DNA of 64,000 bases from the NCBI RefSeq assembly GCF_024494465.1, contig NZ_JAETXM010000008.1, positions 62,001 to 126,000 on the forward strand. The letters run 5' to 3'. Below are positions 34,248 through 42,920 of this stretch, in pieces (position 1 is the stretch's first letter; each line of letters opens with the position of its first letter). The stretch is from Bacillus sp. V3B. GTDB lineage: Bacteria > Bacillota > Bacilli > Bacillales > Cytobacillaceae. The notes under the pieces were generated by a model that had not been told where the DNA came from, ran no database searches, and worked only from the letters and a program-made list of their open reading frames with translations. A program made the translations under genes and the position numbers.

Positions 34248-36134
34248 CTAATCGATATCTAATTCCCCTAAAGCAATTAATGATTTAATAATCAGTAGCA
34301 ATTGATGCATTTCATTTGGATCTCGAAGATCCTTTTCTAGTAAACTTTCTATCCTTTTAATCCTATGCCGTAATCCACTCATGGAAAGAGCAAGATCACT
34401 CATAGTCTGCTCAAGTTTTCCACCATTTAATAAGTAAATGTATAACGTTTTAAGGAGTTCGATTGCTTTTGGATCCTCTAGATTATATAAAGACCCCAAC
34501 TCCTCTTGTGCAATCATTTTAATCCCACTCATGTTTTTGGAATTGATCAGCACACCAACGATTCCTAACGAACGAAATTCAACCATTTTCTTTCTCATCG
34601 TTAATCGTAAAGCAATCGTCGCTTCCTCATAATGTTTTGATGCATTTTTAATATCATCAGCTTCATTACTGATTCCAATCTTAAACTCACCTTTAGGATA
34701 TTTTTGCTTCATACGATCATGAAATTCTTTCATCACGTCATAGACCGCAACATTCTTATTCGTTTCTTTCGTCATTAATAAAACAATGTTTCCTTCACGC
34801 TGACCTACTAATATAGGATGTTTTTTTTCATTAAAGAATCGAAAAGTCGTTTCAAGAATTTGTTCTTGTAAAAGAAATTCTTCTTCAATAGACAATGTTG
34901 ATGCTTTGGTTTTCTTATATTCCATCACCATGATACGATAAGGCTTTCCAAGGTCTAGACCTGCAAATTTCCCTCTATTGATGATGTCGTTGACAGGTAA
35001 TTGTGCACCTAATATTTGATCAAGAAAGCTCCCCTTCATTCTCTCAAAAGATTCAAACTTCGTTTTCTCATTTAATAGAATGAGCGATGCTGCGTTTGCA
35101 AAACGATCCAAAAGCAAATAGTCCTCCTCGGGCTTATCATTTTTTATGTCATCATAGAGAAATGAACAATATCCCAAAACCTCCTTTTGGACGAGAATGG
35201 GCATAATGAGTCGTTCGTGATTCATCGTTTTGATTGTTTTTTTTCTAAATGGCAATAGATGTTTTTCTTTTTCTTCTTGAATATATTGATCCATTTCCTC
35301 TTTCACATTCATATATTTTTCTTCCGATAAACCTGCATATGTAATCATTCGATGGTCTACATCTTCAATCAAAATAGGAATTTGAGCAATGTCATATACC
35401 ATATTAGCAATCGTTTGCAATTTACTTCCATTGGATATCTCTTCCGTTAATTTTTTTTGAAAATCAGACAATTGTGTAACGAATTCTTGTTGTTCAAGCA
35501 ATTGTTCATACGTATACTCCAGTTCTTCCATGATAGGGGTTTCATGGTAAAAATGCAGTTCTTCTTGCATGTCACTTTCCCATTCTTTTTGTGTCCGAGT
35601 AATCCAACTACACTCGGAATCACCCTTTCCGACACAGGTCATTTCTTTAGCAAGAACGGACTGACCGCATATCGTTGACATAAAACCACTTGAATAACCA
35701 ATAAGTGTATGGCAAACTTGAGTGTCTGATATACCCAACCTTTTGACATGCTCTACTGCCTCATAGGAATCAATCCAAGTTCCTTCTCCTAAAAGGGATA
35801 TGATATTATGATCGTCATCAAAATGGGCGGTGCATTCATGCGTGAATCCTCTAATATGTCCATTCATCATATGAACAATCGGTCCTTTTTCGATTAATGA
35901 CTCTAAAGATATACCTGTTTTCAATGCTTGTTTCGCATCATTTTCACCCATCTCCCATCCGAAACGAATAAGAAACCCCTTTATTCTATCTACGCCTATA
36001 TTTCGAGCCAGCTGATGCCGAAGGATCCCCAGAGCTGTCGAGGATGTAATCATTTTTCGGTCATTTACTTCTATTTGATGATCATAACTCTGATCATTTA
36101 TCTTGATTACTCTCAATCTCGCACCCCATTTCAT
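34248..36134 (-). CDS. Aromatic-sensing transcriptional activator: XylR_N/V4R, GAF-like, PucR-type HTH
   Basis: 628 residues. Residues about 30-200 are a XylR_N plus V4R ligand domain (TSSTALGILRHQLARNIG, SLLGEGTWIDSYEA, CTCVGKGDSEC-like MTCVGKGDSECSW), the phenol/aromatic sensor known from DmpR. A GAF-like region (about 240-350) follows, then a CdaR/GGDEF-like domain and a PucR C-terminal HTH (LSMSGLRHRIKRIESLL). There is no AAA sigma-54 ATPase, so it acts with ordinary RNA polymerase. It lies just upstream of, and in the same direction as, the catabolic genes. A TTG at 36116 preceded by GGGGTG is an alternative start. Confidence 0.85.
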   Translation of the reverse strand: MKWGARLRVIKINDQSYDHQIEVNDRKMITSSTALGILRHQLARNIGVDRIKGFLIRFGWEMGENDAKQALKTGISLESLIEKGPIVHMMNGHIRGFTHECTAHFDDDHNIISLLGEGTWIDSYEAVEHVKRLGISDTQVCHTLIGYSSGFMSTICGQSVLAKEMTCVGKGDSECSWITRTQKEWESDMQEELHFYHETPIMEELEYTYEQLLEQQEFVTQLSDFQKKLTEEISNGSKLQTIANMVYDIAQIPILIEDVDHRMITYAGLSEEKYMNVKEEMDQYIQEEKEKHLLPFRKKTIKTMNHERLIMPILVQKEVLGYCSFLYDDIKNDKPEEDYLLLDRFANAASLILLNEKTKFESFERMKGSFLDQILGAQLPVNDIINRGKFAGLDLGKPYRIMVMEYKKTKASTLSIEEEFLLQEQILETTFRFFNEKKHPILVGQREGNIVLLMTKETNKNVAVYDVMKEFHDRMKQKYPKGEFKIGISNEADDIKNASKHYEEATIALRLTMRKKMVEFRSLGIVGVLINSKNMSGIKMIAQEELGSLYNLEDPKAIELLKTLYIYLLNGGKLEQTMSDLALSMSGLRHRIKRIESLLEKDLRDPNEMHQLLLIIKSLIALGELDID

Positions 36135-36688
36135 ACTGAATAAATGACTATAAAAAATTCTTTTACATGTAAGAGTAATGAGCTCTAACTAAAAAGAAGA
36201 AGTGCTATGTCTAACTACTATTGTAGAATAAAAATCAAATATTTAAAATATTTTATATATTAATCATAAAGAAAGTCACTGAGAACACCTTCTTTCACTC
36301 CTAACAGGATACCCAGTGCCAAGCACCAGTCAATTTGTCGATCGTTACGAATAGTCACAGACAATGTTCGTCAGTTTGTTTTTCCCCTCTAAGATAGAAA
36401 AAACTTTCGTGTCTAGTTTCGTTTGATTTACAATGCTCCTTTTTTACTTATTTTTAGGCTCTGTTAATGATGATGGTTAATAAATCGCTTTTGGTGTATG
36501 CGGGTATGTAGTTTATTCCGTGAATCACTTCACTTAATACAAAGGCTTGTAGAGCAGCAACATGAGAGTTTAACAAAGTCCATTTTAAAGACAGACTAGC
36601 TTGTTATATTTAACCGTATAGTTCACTAAATATTCAAATATTTTTATTCTCATATATGATATACTATGAAAAAAGGAGGAGAATGAAT
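36135..36688. other. Intergenic region with a degenerate palindromic repeat
   Basis: Between the divergent activator and small Cys protein genes. Near 36310-36328 a degenerate copy of the GTGCCAAGCACC palindrome is seen. No ORF with a ribosome site. Confidence 0.4.
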
Positions 36689-36862
36689 ATGGAAAAGTAT
36701 TGTAGTGTGTGTAACGCTGAGTTTAAGGATGATGATGAAGTAGCATTAGATCTTATGGATAAACTCGCTCATATGGATTGCTATGATGGCAACATCGGCT
36801 TAATTCTCTTTTCTGGCACGTATAAAGACATTTCAGAGAACTATGATAAAGTATTGCGTTAA
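36689..36862 (+). CDS. Small Cys-containing hypothetical protein
   Basis: 57 residues from the ATG at 36689, nine nt after AGGAGG. CSVC near the start and HMDC in the middle give a possible single zinc site similar to one LIM/treble-clef half. No family recognised. A good terminator follows, so it is probably a real single gene. Confidence 0.65.
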   Translation: MEKYCSVCNAEFKDDDEVALDLMDKLAHMDCYDGNIGLILFSGTYKDISENYDKVLR

Positions 36863-36910
36863 GCATTAAGCATAGTTGGTTCGTTTTATTGAAAAATAAT
36901 AAAATCAAAG

Positions 36911-36954
36911 TAGCAACTAAAAACTTTTAAAACTCATTTAGTTGCTATTTTTTT
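36911..36954 (+). terminator. Terminator of the small Cys gene
   Basis: TAGCAACTAAA/TTTAGTTGCTA stem followed by TTTTTTT. Confidence 0.85.
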
Positions 36955-36967
36955 ATTTCCAATTATC

Positions 36968-36986
36968 TGGATGGTGCCTGGCGCCT
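36968..36986. repeat. Short palindromic repeat, half copy
   Basis: CTGGATGGTGCCTGGCGCCT: right half of the palindrome family; it ends just before the AAGGAG site of the acetyltransferase gene. Confidence 0.65.
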
Positions 36987-37004
36987 AATAAGGAGATTCG
37001 AATA

Positions 37005-37565
37005 ATGACAACTGAAAAAGAGAAAATGTTAGATGGGGGACTTTATAACGCAGGTGATTCCCAACCACTAAAAGAAAGAATAAATGCTCGAAGACTAACC
37101 AGATTATATAATCAAACACTCGAAACGGAAGAGGACAAAAGAACAGAACTATTAAAAGAACTGTTCGGTTCAACTGGAAACAACCTTTACATAGAACCAG
37201 TATTTCGTTGTGATTATGGTTACAACATTCACGTTGGTGAAAATTTCTATGCTAACTTTGATTGCATATTTTTGGATGTTTGTGAAATTAAAATAGGTGA
37301 TAACTGTTTTATTGCTCCAGGTGTACATATCTATACAGCAACTCACCCATTAAATCCGACTGAAAGAATCTCAGGAGCAGAATACGGTAAACCCGTAAAT
37401 ATCGGTCAAAATGTCTGGATTGGCGGAAAAACCGTGATCAACCCTGGAGTTAAAATAGGTGATAATGTCGTTATCGCTTCTGGTTCAGTCGTAACTAAAG
37501 ATATACCAGATAATGTTTTGATAGGTGGAAATCCTGCAAAATTGATTAAAGAAATTGAGATATAA
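37005..37565 (+). CDS. maa: Sugar O-acetyltransferase (maltose acetyltransferase family)
   Basis: 186 residues from the ATG at 37005 (AAGGAG 12 nt upstream). N-terminal Mac domain ([15 protein letters not shown]) and left-handed beta-helix hexapeptide repeats; the HPLNP loop carries the catalytic His, and [18 protein letters not shown] and GNPAKLIK close the helix. It transfers acetyl from acetyl-CoA to a sugar or related acceptor. Alone in its transcription unit. Confidence 0.92.
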   Translation: MTTEKEKMLDGGLYNAGDSQPLKERINARRLTRLYNQTLETEEDKRTELLKELFGSTGNNLYIEPVFRCDYGYNIHVGENFYANFDCIFLDVCEIKIGDNCFIAPGVHIYTATHPLNPTERISGAEYGKPVNIGQNVWIGGKTVINPGVKIGDNVVIASGSVVTKDIPDNVLIGGNPAKLIKEIEI

Positions 37566-37619
37566 ATTATCTTGTTGTCTGATTCCACTAATGAGTAGAG
37601 TTCGTATCATGTGTACTAA

Positions 37620-38015
37620 TCAAGAAGGTTTCTTTGATATTTTTTCTATAGCAGGAATATCTGCAGGTGCCCAGTCTAGAGGTTTCAACGCTTCTGGTGA
37701 TAACCATTTAATCGATATATGCTCTGTTAATACTGGTTTCCCTTCGATAAGCTTGCAATAGAATGTAGTTAAATGAACGACTCCAAAGTCATATTCATAA
37801 ACCGTATGTTCAATTTGATCACCGACCTCTATTTTGCATTGTATCTCTTCATTAATTTCTCTTTTTAATGCCTCCTGAGGTGATTCACCTTCTTCGATTT
37901 TCCCACCTGGAAATTCCCATTTTAAGGGTAATGATTTTGAAGGACCTCGTTGTGCACACAAGATTTTTCCATTTTCAATGATGACCGCCCCGACGACATA
38001 AATATTCTTTTTCAT
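37620..38015 (-). CDS. NUDIX hydrolase, MutT-like
   Basis: 131 residues from the ATG at 38015 with GGAGG upstream. Complete Nudix box in GGKIEEGESPQEALKREINEE. N-terminal VVGAVIIENGKILCAQR and the late IKWLSPEALKPLDWAPAD segment match small MutT/CTP-pyrophosphohydrolase-like proteins that sanitise oxidised nucleotides. Converges on the acetyltransferase gene. Confidence 0.9.
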   Translation of the reverse strand: MKKNIYVVGAVIIENGKILCAQRGPSKSLPLKWEFPGGKIEEGESPQEALKREINEEIQCKIEVGDQIEHTVYEYDFGVVHLTTFYCKLIEGKPVLTEHISIKWLSPEALKPLDWAPADIPAIEKISKKPS

Positions 38016-38272
38016 TGTATCCTCCATGACAAAAACGATGTAGTACTCCTAGCTTAACAGATTAAGCTTTAGAAGCAATTGATCAGCCATATCACTTATG
38101 TCTTTTACTCACAAAGAAAAATGGGCATTATAGCTTCAAAGGAAAGCTTTACATATGAGTATTGAACAAACAAAACGAACGAAGCCAACAAAAAGGCAAC
38201 AACCTGCAACAAAGCAGGAGACGCTTCTCTCACATCCAAGGACTAAAAGGAAACGGTAGAACCCGTCCCCTT

Positions 38273-38893
38273 TTACTCGTCTCCAAGTACCGTATTTAGA
38301 TACTGAAGAGCCTTCTCCCGGTTTCCAATATATTGCTCTTCTCTTTGACGATCTTTTTTAAGTTTTTCCAAAGTTACGTGCAGAATTTTTTCCGCTTTTC
38401 CTTTTGGAATAACAATCACACCGTCTGCATCTCCAACGATTATATCATCAGGACTAACACTCACCCCACCACTTGAGATTGGAACTTGCAATTCACCTTT
38501 CTCAGCTTTGACACTGGCTGATATGGTTGCTGCACGATAAAATACGGGGAAATTCAAGTCTCTAATGCCCTGTATATCACGAATCGCTCCGTCTATGACA
38601 ATTCCTTGCAATCCAAGGTTCTTTGCGAGACTGATAACAAAATCACCAGCAACAGCTCGCTCTGTATATCCTTTTCCGTTCACTACCAACACATCTCCTG
38701 GCTTTGCTCCTCTTATTCCTCGTAAAATCCCAGTATTATCTCCTGCCGGAATATTAACAGTGAACGCTCTTCCTGCTACTTTGTCACTTTCCTTTAATGG
38801 TTTAATAGTCGAATCCATATGATTAAAGCCCTGTAATGCATCTGAAATAGCTGTTGTTGGCAATCCATAAAACCTTTCTTCCATTGACGCCAT
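38273..38893 (-). CDS. RraA-family protein (HMG/CHA aldolase-like)
   Basis: 206 residues with the family core: TTAISDALQG at the start, GDVLVVNGKG, LGLQGIVIDGAIRD and VVSPDDIIVGDADGVIVIP-like VSPDDIIVGDADGV. Relatives include RraA (RNase E inhibitor, not expected in Bacillus) and 4-hydroxy-4-methyl-2-oxoglutarate / oxaloacetate lyases, which need the GxxxD and Arg-Asp metal motif present here. A lyase role is more likely. RBS AGGAGG. Confidence 0.87.
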   Translation of the reverse strand: MASMEERFYGLPTTAISDALQGFNHMDSTIKPLKESDKVAGRAFTVNIPAGDNTGILRGIRGAKPGDVLVVNGKGYTERAVAGDFVISLAKNLGLQGIVIDGAIRDIQGIRDLNFPVFYRAATISASVKAEKGELQVPISSGGVSVSPDDIIVGDADGVIVIPKGKAEKILHVTLEKLKKDRQREEQYIGNREKALQYLNTVLGDE

Positions 38894-38939
38894 AATAGAT
38901 TTCCTCCTCTTAAAAAGATAATGTTTGAATAGAAAAAAT

Positions 38940-38985
38940 AAACCCCGACATATCTATATATATTTATAGATATGTCGGGGTTTTT
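38940..38985. terminator. Strong hairpin, bidirectional terminator-like
   Basis: AAACCCCGACATATCTATA/TATAGATATGTCGGGGTTT, 19 bp, followed by TT on the plus strand. It stands between the rraA-like gene and a truncated ORF. Confidence 0.75.
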
Positions 38986-39046
38986 ATGATGAGAAATCGC
39001 TTAGCATTATACGCTACAGATGGCAAGAAAGCCATCCCCTGTCCGA

Positions 39047-39104
39047 AGGCGATTCATCCCTTCCCTACTCACTATCGTTCCTTGAGGAAGGGGTATTCTC
39101 GCCT
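39047..39104. mobile_element. Possible IS200/IS605-type right-end remnant
   Basis: Two-tier hairpin: outer arms AGGCGA/TCGCCT, inner arms CCCTTCC/GGAAGGG, with short single-stranded ATTCAT and TATTC bulges. This arrangement resembles the subterminal hairpins at ends of IS200/IS605-type (TnpB) elements. No transposase or tnpB gene is nearby. The match is from memory of such ends, not a search. Confidence 0.35.
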
Positions 39105-39287
39105 ATTTACAATAAATTGCATGTCTTTTCGATTATAAGAATAGGTGATACTTTCCGTTTTCTCTAAAGGCTCTTTAAAGGTTTTGTCCTCAAAGGCAAC
39201 CATCCAATTCCCTTTTAGGATAGTCCTCGCTTTTTCATTTTTTAAAAATCGACCTTGCTTGTAAAATGCAAGTAACCACACAAACAC
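39072..39287 (-). CDS. Doubtful ORF, probably a truncated gene
   Basis: 71 codons from a GTG without a ribosome site. The last ten codons read through the hairpin at 39047-39104, so whatever this frame was, its 3' end has been replaced by that element. The middle (WMVAFEDKTFKEPLEKTESI) matches nothing I recognise. Confidence 0.3.
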   Translation of the reverse strand: MFVWLLAFYKQGRFLKNEKARTILKGNWMVAFEDKTFKEPLEKTESITYSYNRKDMQFIVNRREYPFLKER

Positions 39288-39786
39288 TTAAACAAGAAGC
39301 GACTTTCACATGCCCCACAATGTCAATTTCTTCTTTTATCTTAATTTCAAGGTAACATAAATATTTCATTTTTATTAATAATTCATAACTAAATTAACTA
39401 TTCCGTTAAATAAGTAGGAATAATATTGAAATTCCCCTTTTAACATCGTATGATCATCATTATTGAATGGTACGGTTTAAAATTCCATAGCAAGCAAGCT
39501 ACTTGTTTAGCCCTAACTAAACGATGCATGTAAGAACTCAAATCAATGAAAAAGATGAGAATAAGATTTTCAGATAAATACTCCCGTCACTTCAAACTTT
39601 CTAATATATACTCTCATTCCAGCTATTAGGACGTTTAAACTCTAAGGACCACACTACCTACAGTACTTAGTTATGTATTTTTTATGCGAAGAAGTGAAAA
39701 AAAGAGTCATTTTTTCTTAAAATATCATAGCCGCTACTATTACTCCGTGTAATAGTCCATAACATAAAAAGAGTGAAAGGGGGAGT
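39288..39786. other. Long AT-rich intergenic region
   Basis: About 500 nt without a convincing ORF, RNA or hairpin. It must contain the promoter of the HTH/J-domain gene near its right end. Confidence 0.4.
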
Positions 39787-40395
39787 ATGTTGAATACAGA
39801 TCAAGCATTTGACCTGTTAAAAGAAGTGGGAATAACAAATAGCCCTGAAACTTTTAGACGTTGGCTACGTGAAGGTAAGATTAAAGCAACTGGATTTACC
39901 GTTGATGATCAAGACTTGAAACTGTTTATAAATGAACAAATGTATCAAGATAAAGACGAGACTATACGACAATTGAAATTAAAGATTAAAGCACAAGATC
40001 AGTACATAGAAGGAATTGAAGAACTTCATAAAATTTCGACAAAAGAATACATCAAGCAAAGAGATCAGTTAAATAAAGAAATAATCATTTTAAAAAATGA
40101 ACAAAGTAAATTACAAAAAGAAACAATGGACTTATTAAGAGAAAATATTAAATTACGTGATAGATTGATTGAACTAAAAGAAAACAAAAGAGATAATCAT
40201 CATTCTCACCCCACTTCTTCATTAGATCACTATAGTCAAAAATTAGGACTCTCAAAAATGGCGAGCAATAAAGAAGTGTTAACGGGATTTAAAGCGTTAT
40301 TAAAACGGTCTCACCCAGATCAGGGTGGTGATGCAAAGTTATTTCAATACCTAAAAACCGATTATGATCATTTCAGAAAAGGTTTCACAAAATAA
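39787..40395 (+). CDS. HTH/coiled-coil/J-domain protein
   Basis: 202 residues. N-terminal 50 residues form a MerR/excisionase-like helix-turn-helix (SPETFRRWLREGKIKATGF); residues about 55-135 are a coiled coil; residues about 155-202 are a short J-domain with the HPDQGGD motif (LLKRSHPDQGGDAKLFQYL). J-domains stimulate Hsp70 (DnaK) ATPase, so the protein could bring DnaK to a DNA site. RBS GGGGGAG. Shared context is missing: flanked by a long gap and a convergent ktr gene. Domain reading is firm, function unknown. Confidence 0.75.
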   Translation: MLNTDQAFDLLKEVGITNSPETFRRWLREGKIKATGFTVDDQDLKLFINEQMYQDKDETIRQLKLKIKAQDQYIEGIEELHKISTKEYIKQRDQLNKEIIILKNEQSKLQKETMDLLRENIKLRDRLIELKENKRDNHHSHPTSSLDHYSQKLGLSKMASNKEVLTGFKALLKRSHPDQGGDAKLFQYLKTDYDHFRKGFTK

Positions 40396-40397
40396 TA

Positions 40398-40440
40398 AGG
40401 TGCCAAGTACCATCCATTATCTGGATGGTGCCTAGCACCT
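40398..40440. repeat. Short palindromic repeat, full copy (convergent terminator)
   Basis: AAGGTGCCAAGTACCATCCA, loop ttatc, then TGGATGGTGCCTAGCACCT: nearly perfect 19-bp arms. Sits exactly in the gap between the convergent J-domain and ktr genes, so it probably ends both transcripts. Confidence 0.8.
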
Positions 40441-40444
40441 CGGA

Positions 40445-41098
40445 TTAAGAAAATTTTTTCTTGAACTTATCTATCTTTTTGTTATTACCAACAATGAGAA
40501 CATAATCTCCCTTTTCGAATGGTGTTTCAGCCAAATGCGTTTGTAACGGTTCTCCATTTCTCAATAGAAGAGAAACCGTAAGACCGAATTTCCTGGCAAA
40601 ATCTAATTCCATTAATGTTTTTCCAAAAAGTTGCTCTGGAACTTCGATTTCAATCACAGAAACATTTTCAGTAATCTCTAAGTATTCGATAGCACCCGTC
40701 ATTAATTCTTGTCTTGCAATTTTTTTACCGGCCTCTTCTTCTGGGTAAACGACTAGATCTGCACCCAAACTATAAAGGATTTCTCCTACTTCTTGCGTAA
40801 TCGCTTTAGCAATTATTCGCTTTGCCTTTCTGTCTTTTATTTTCTTTGTTACGAGTATAGCGGAATAAGCATTGGTTCCAATGGCAATAAAAACCGCATC
40901 AAACTCATCGATTCTTAATTGATCCAATACATCATTATCTCTAAAATCTCCAACAAAACAATAGGTAGTGTATTGATCAATTTCATCTAACTTTTTTTTA
41001 TTTAAATCGCAGACCACAACCTCTTTTTTTTTATGATATAGTTCTTTAATCAATCCTTGACCAAACCTTCCAGCCCCAATTACCAAATATTGATTCAT
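40445..41098 (-). CDS. ktrA: Potassium uptake regulatory subunit (KtrA/KtrC, TrkA family)
   Basis: 217 residues from the ATG at 41098 with GAGGAGA upstream. RCK_N Rossmann domain (YLVIGAGRFGQGL, ATP/ADP site) and RCK_C domain (EIEVPEQLFGKTLMELDF). It gates the KtrB channel on the cytoplasmic side in response to ATP/ADP and, in relatives, c-di-AMP. It follows the ktrB-like gene by 16 nt. KtrA or KtrC cannot be told apart from here. Confidence 0.93.
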   Translation of the reverse strand: MNQYLVIGAGRFGQGLIKELYHKKKEVVVCDLNKKKLDEIDQYTTYCFVGDFRDNDVLDQLRIDEFDAVFIAIGTNAYSAILVTKKIKDRKAKRIIAKAITQEVGEILYSLGADLVVYPEEEAGKKIARQELMTGAIEYLEITENVSVIEIEVPEQLFGKTLMELDFARKFGLTVSLLLRNGEPLQTHLAETPFEKGDYVLIVGNNKKIDKFKKKFS

Positions 41099-41114
41099 TT
41101 TATCTCTCCTCACC

Positions 41115-42422
41115 TTATCCAACTGCTATATCCTCTTCTAAATATTTAATCTTTGAACTTTCTGCTCTAAACACAAAATAGATGAGTGTAAAAATACCAA
41201 TTCTACCCACAACCATTAAAAACATTAAAATGATTTTCGAAATATTGGTTAGTTCATTTGTCATTCCCATTGATAATCCGGTGTTTGTTAAAGCAGACAA
41301 TACTTCAAATGCTATATGTACTACATTCTCTGATTCAAATAATGTCAAAACAGTTGTTGACACAACGGTTAAGGACACAAAGCTAAAAAAGATAAAAAAT
41401 GATTTATTAACAGCCTCTTCTGTTATAGCCCTCTTTTCAATGACAACTTGTTCGTGTGTCCTTACAACAGCTACTACTTTAGCAATAATCACTCGAAAAG
41501 TCGTTAACCGTATTCCCCCACCCGTACTGGATGAAGCACCACCAATAAACATTAAGCACATTAAAATTAACAAGGTTGTGATCGTCAACGAGGAAATATC
41601 AAATGTAGCAAGTCCTCCACTTCTTGTTGATGCAGATAAAAAAATAGAGTTTGTGATCTTGTCCGCAAAATCCAAATGGCTAAACGCCTTATTATATTCT
41701 AATAAAATATATAAACCAGAGCCAATGATTAATAAGACAAGATGCATGCGAATGTTTATTTTCGCAAACAAACTTTTTTTCTTTTTAAAAGAAAAGATGT
41801 ATTCCATAATCGTTGGAAATCCAATACTACCTAAAAAAATAGCAGCGGTTGTTGCAAATAAAAACAGATTATTCTTTTCAAAAATTTCTAAGTCGATCAG
41901 CGAAAATCCTGCATTTGTAAAACTGGCAACAGAATGAAACACGGAAACAAATATGGCTTCTGCTGCATTACTATATTGTGTATTGATATCACTATAAATG
42001 AAGAGAAAACAAATTGTTTCGATCATTAACGTAATAATCAACACGGAAAAACTTAAAGATTTAATCGTTTTTAAATTACTTTGATTTTGGTCTTTCGAGA
42101 TCAACAACATATTGGACATGGTGATTTTCTTACCCATTACTAAAAATAAATAACTGATGATCACTAGGATTCCAATACCACCAAGTTGCATTTCGATAAT
42201 TAATAATGTTTGACCTACTCTTGTTAATTCCTTCGTTATATCAATAGTAGACAAGCCTGTAACACTTAGACCACTCGTTGATACAAACAAAGAATCAATA
42301 TAAGATAATTGGCCAGTCTGTGAAAATGGCATAATGTATAAAAACGAAAAGCAAATAATCATTGATATATATAGAAAAAATATATATCGAAATGCGCGAA
42401 TCGTCGATTTGTTCTGTAGCAT
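41115..42422 (-). CDS. ktrB: Potassium uptake channel subunit (KtrB/KtrD, TrkH family)
   Basis: 435 residues, about eight TM helices in four M1-P-M2 repeats. Selectivity-filter glycines are seen in TSGLSVTGLST, FTNAGFSL, STRSGGLATFD and LTNTGLSMG; the third repeat is followed by the GGASSSTGGGIRLTTF gate loop. It forms the K+/Na+-coupled pore. First gene of a two-gene unit with ktrA. No c-di-AMP riboswitch is visible upstream. Confidence 0.93.
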   Translation of the reverse strand: MLQNKSTIRAFRYIFFLYISMIICFSFLYIMPFSQTGQLSYIDSLFVSTSGLSVTGLSTIDITKELTRVGQTLLIIEMQLGGIGILVIISYLFLVMGKKITMSNMLLISKDQNQSNLKTIKSLSFSVLIITLMIETICFLFIYSDINTQYSNAAEAIFVSVFHSVASFTNAGFSLIDLEIFEKNNLFLFATTAAIFLGSIGFPTIMEYIFSFKKKKSLFAKINIRMHLVLLIIGSGLYILLEYNKAFSHLDFADKITNSIFLSASTRSGGLATFDISSLTITTLLILMCLMFIGGASSSTGGGIRLTTFRVIIAKVVAVVRTHEQVVIEKRAITEEAVNKSFFIFFSFVSLTVVSTTVLTLFESENVVHIAFEVLSALTNTGLSMGMTNELTNISKIILMFLMVVGRIGIFTLIYFVFRAESSKIKYLEEDIAVG

Positions 42423-42800
42423 TATATTTCTCCTTATCTATCCTTAAAAAAGAATACCCACTGGTGCTCAGTCTACTGATTTCAAGTCGTCTAGTGATAA
42501 CCGTTATAAATAATAAAAATACCTGAAGTTGATTTCACACTCCAGGTACCAACCGTCTGTTTTTACTTTTGTATAGCAACCCAAAGTTTCATCGTGTATG
42601 CCGAAAGTATAATAGAAAAGATAGTATATTTGCAAACACTAGTTCAATTCCTACTCTGTATACAAAAACCATCCATTATCTGGATGGTTCCTGGCATCTA
42701 TCTTAGGGAAAACCATGTAAGAAAATGTTACAAAGTATGTGATTTTTTTAAGGTCCAATAGTATATTTTAAATATATCTTTGGGAAAGGGATGATTATTT
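42423..42800. other. Region upstream of ktrB
   Basis: Contains the ktr promoter and a palindromic repeat at 42669-42699. No riboswitch pattern is seen. Confidence 0.4.
42669..42699. repeat. Short palindromic repeat, partial copy
   Basis: ACCATCCA, loop ttatc, TGGATGGTTCCTGGCATCT: inner arms complete, left outer arm replaced. Confidence 0.65.
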
Positions 42801-42920
42801 ATGAAAAAGCCGATGAATAATTTAATGAAAAATATCTTGTGTATCTCCGAAGTCATTTACTTGTATTTACTGTTCATTCTAGTCGAGTTACAAACCATTA
42901 CTGTAGACAAATTAAAGTAG
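42801..42920 (+). CDS. Possible 39-residue hydrophobic peptide
   Basis: MKKPMNNLMKNI, a 17-residue hydrophobic stretch, then a short polar tail ending TVDKLK. GAAAGGG lies 12 nt before the ATG, a loose spacing. It could be a small membrane peptide or a chance ORF. Confidence 0.3.
   Translation: MKKPMNNLMKNILCISEVIYLYLLFILVELQTITVDKLK

Noticed and set aside
41182-41937. 251-codon + strand frame opposite the potassium channel gene
   Set aside because: Antisense shadow of the clear TrkH-family gene; no ribosome site and no recognisable protein pattern.
42423-42800. c-di-AMP (ydaO) riboswitch before the ktr genes
   Set aside because: None of the conserved ydaO segments is seen; only a palindromic repeat copy is there.
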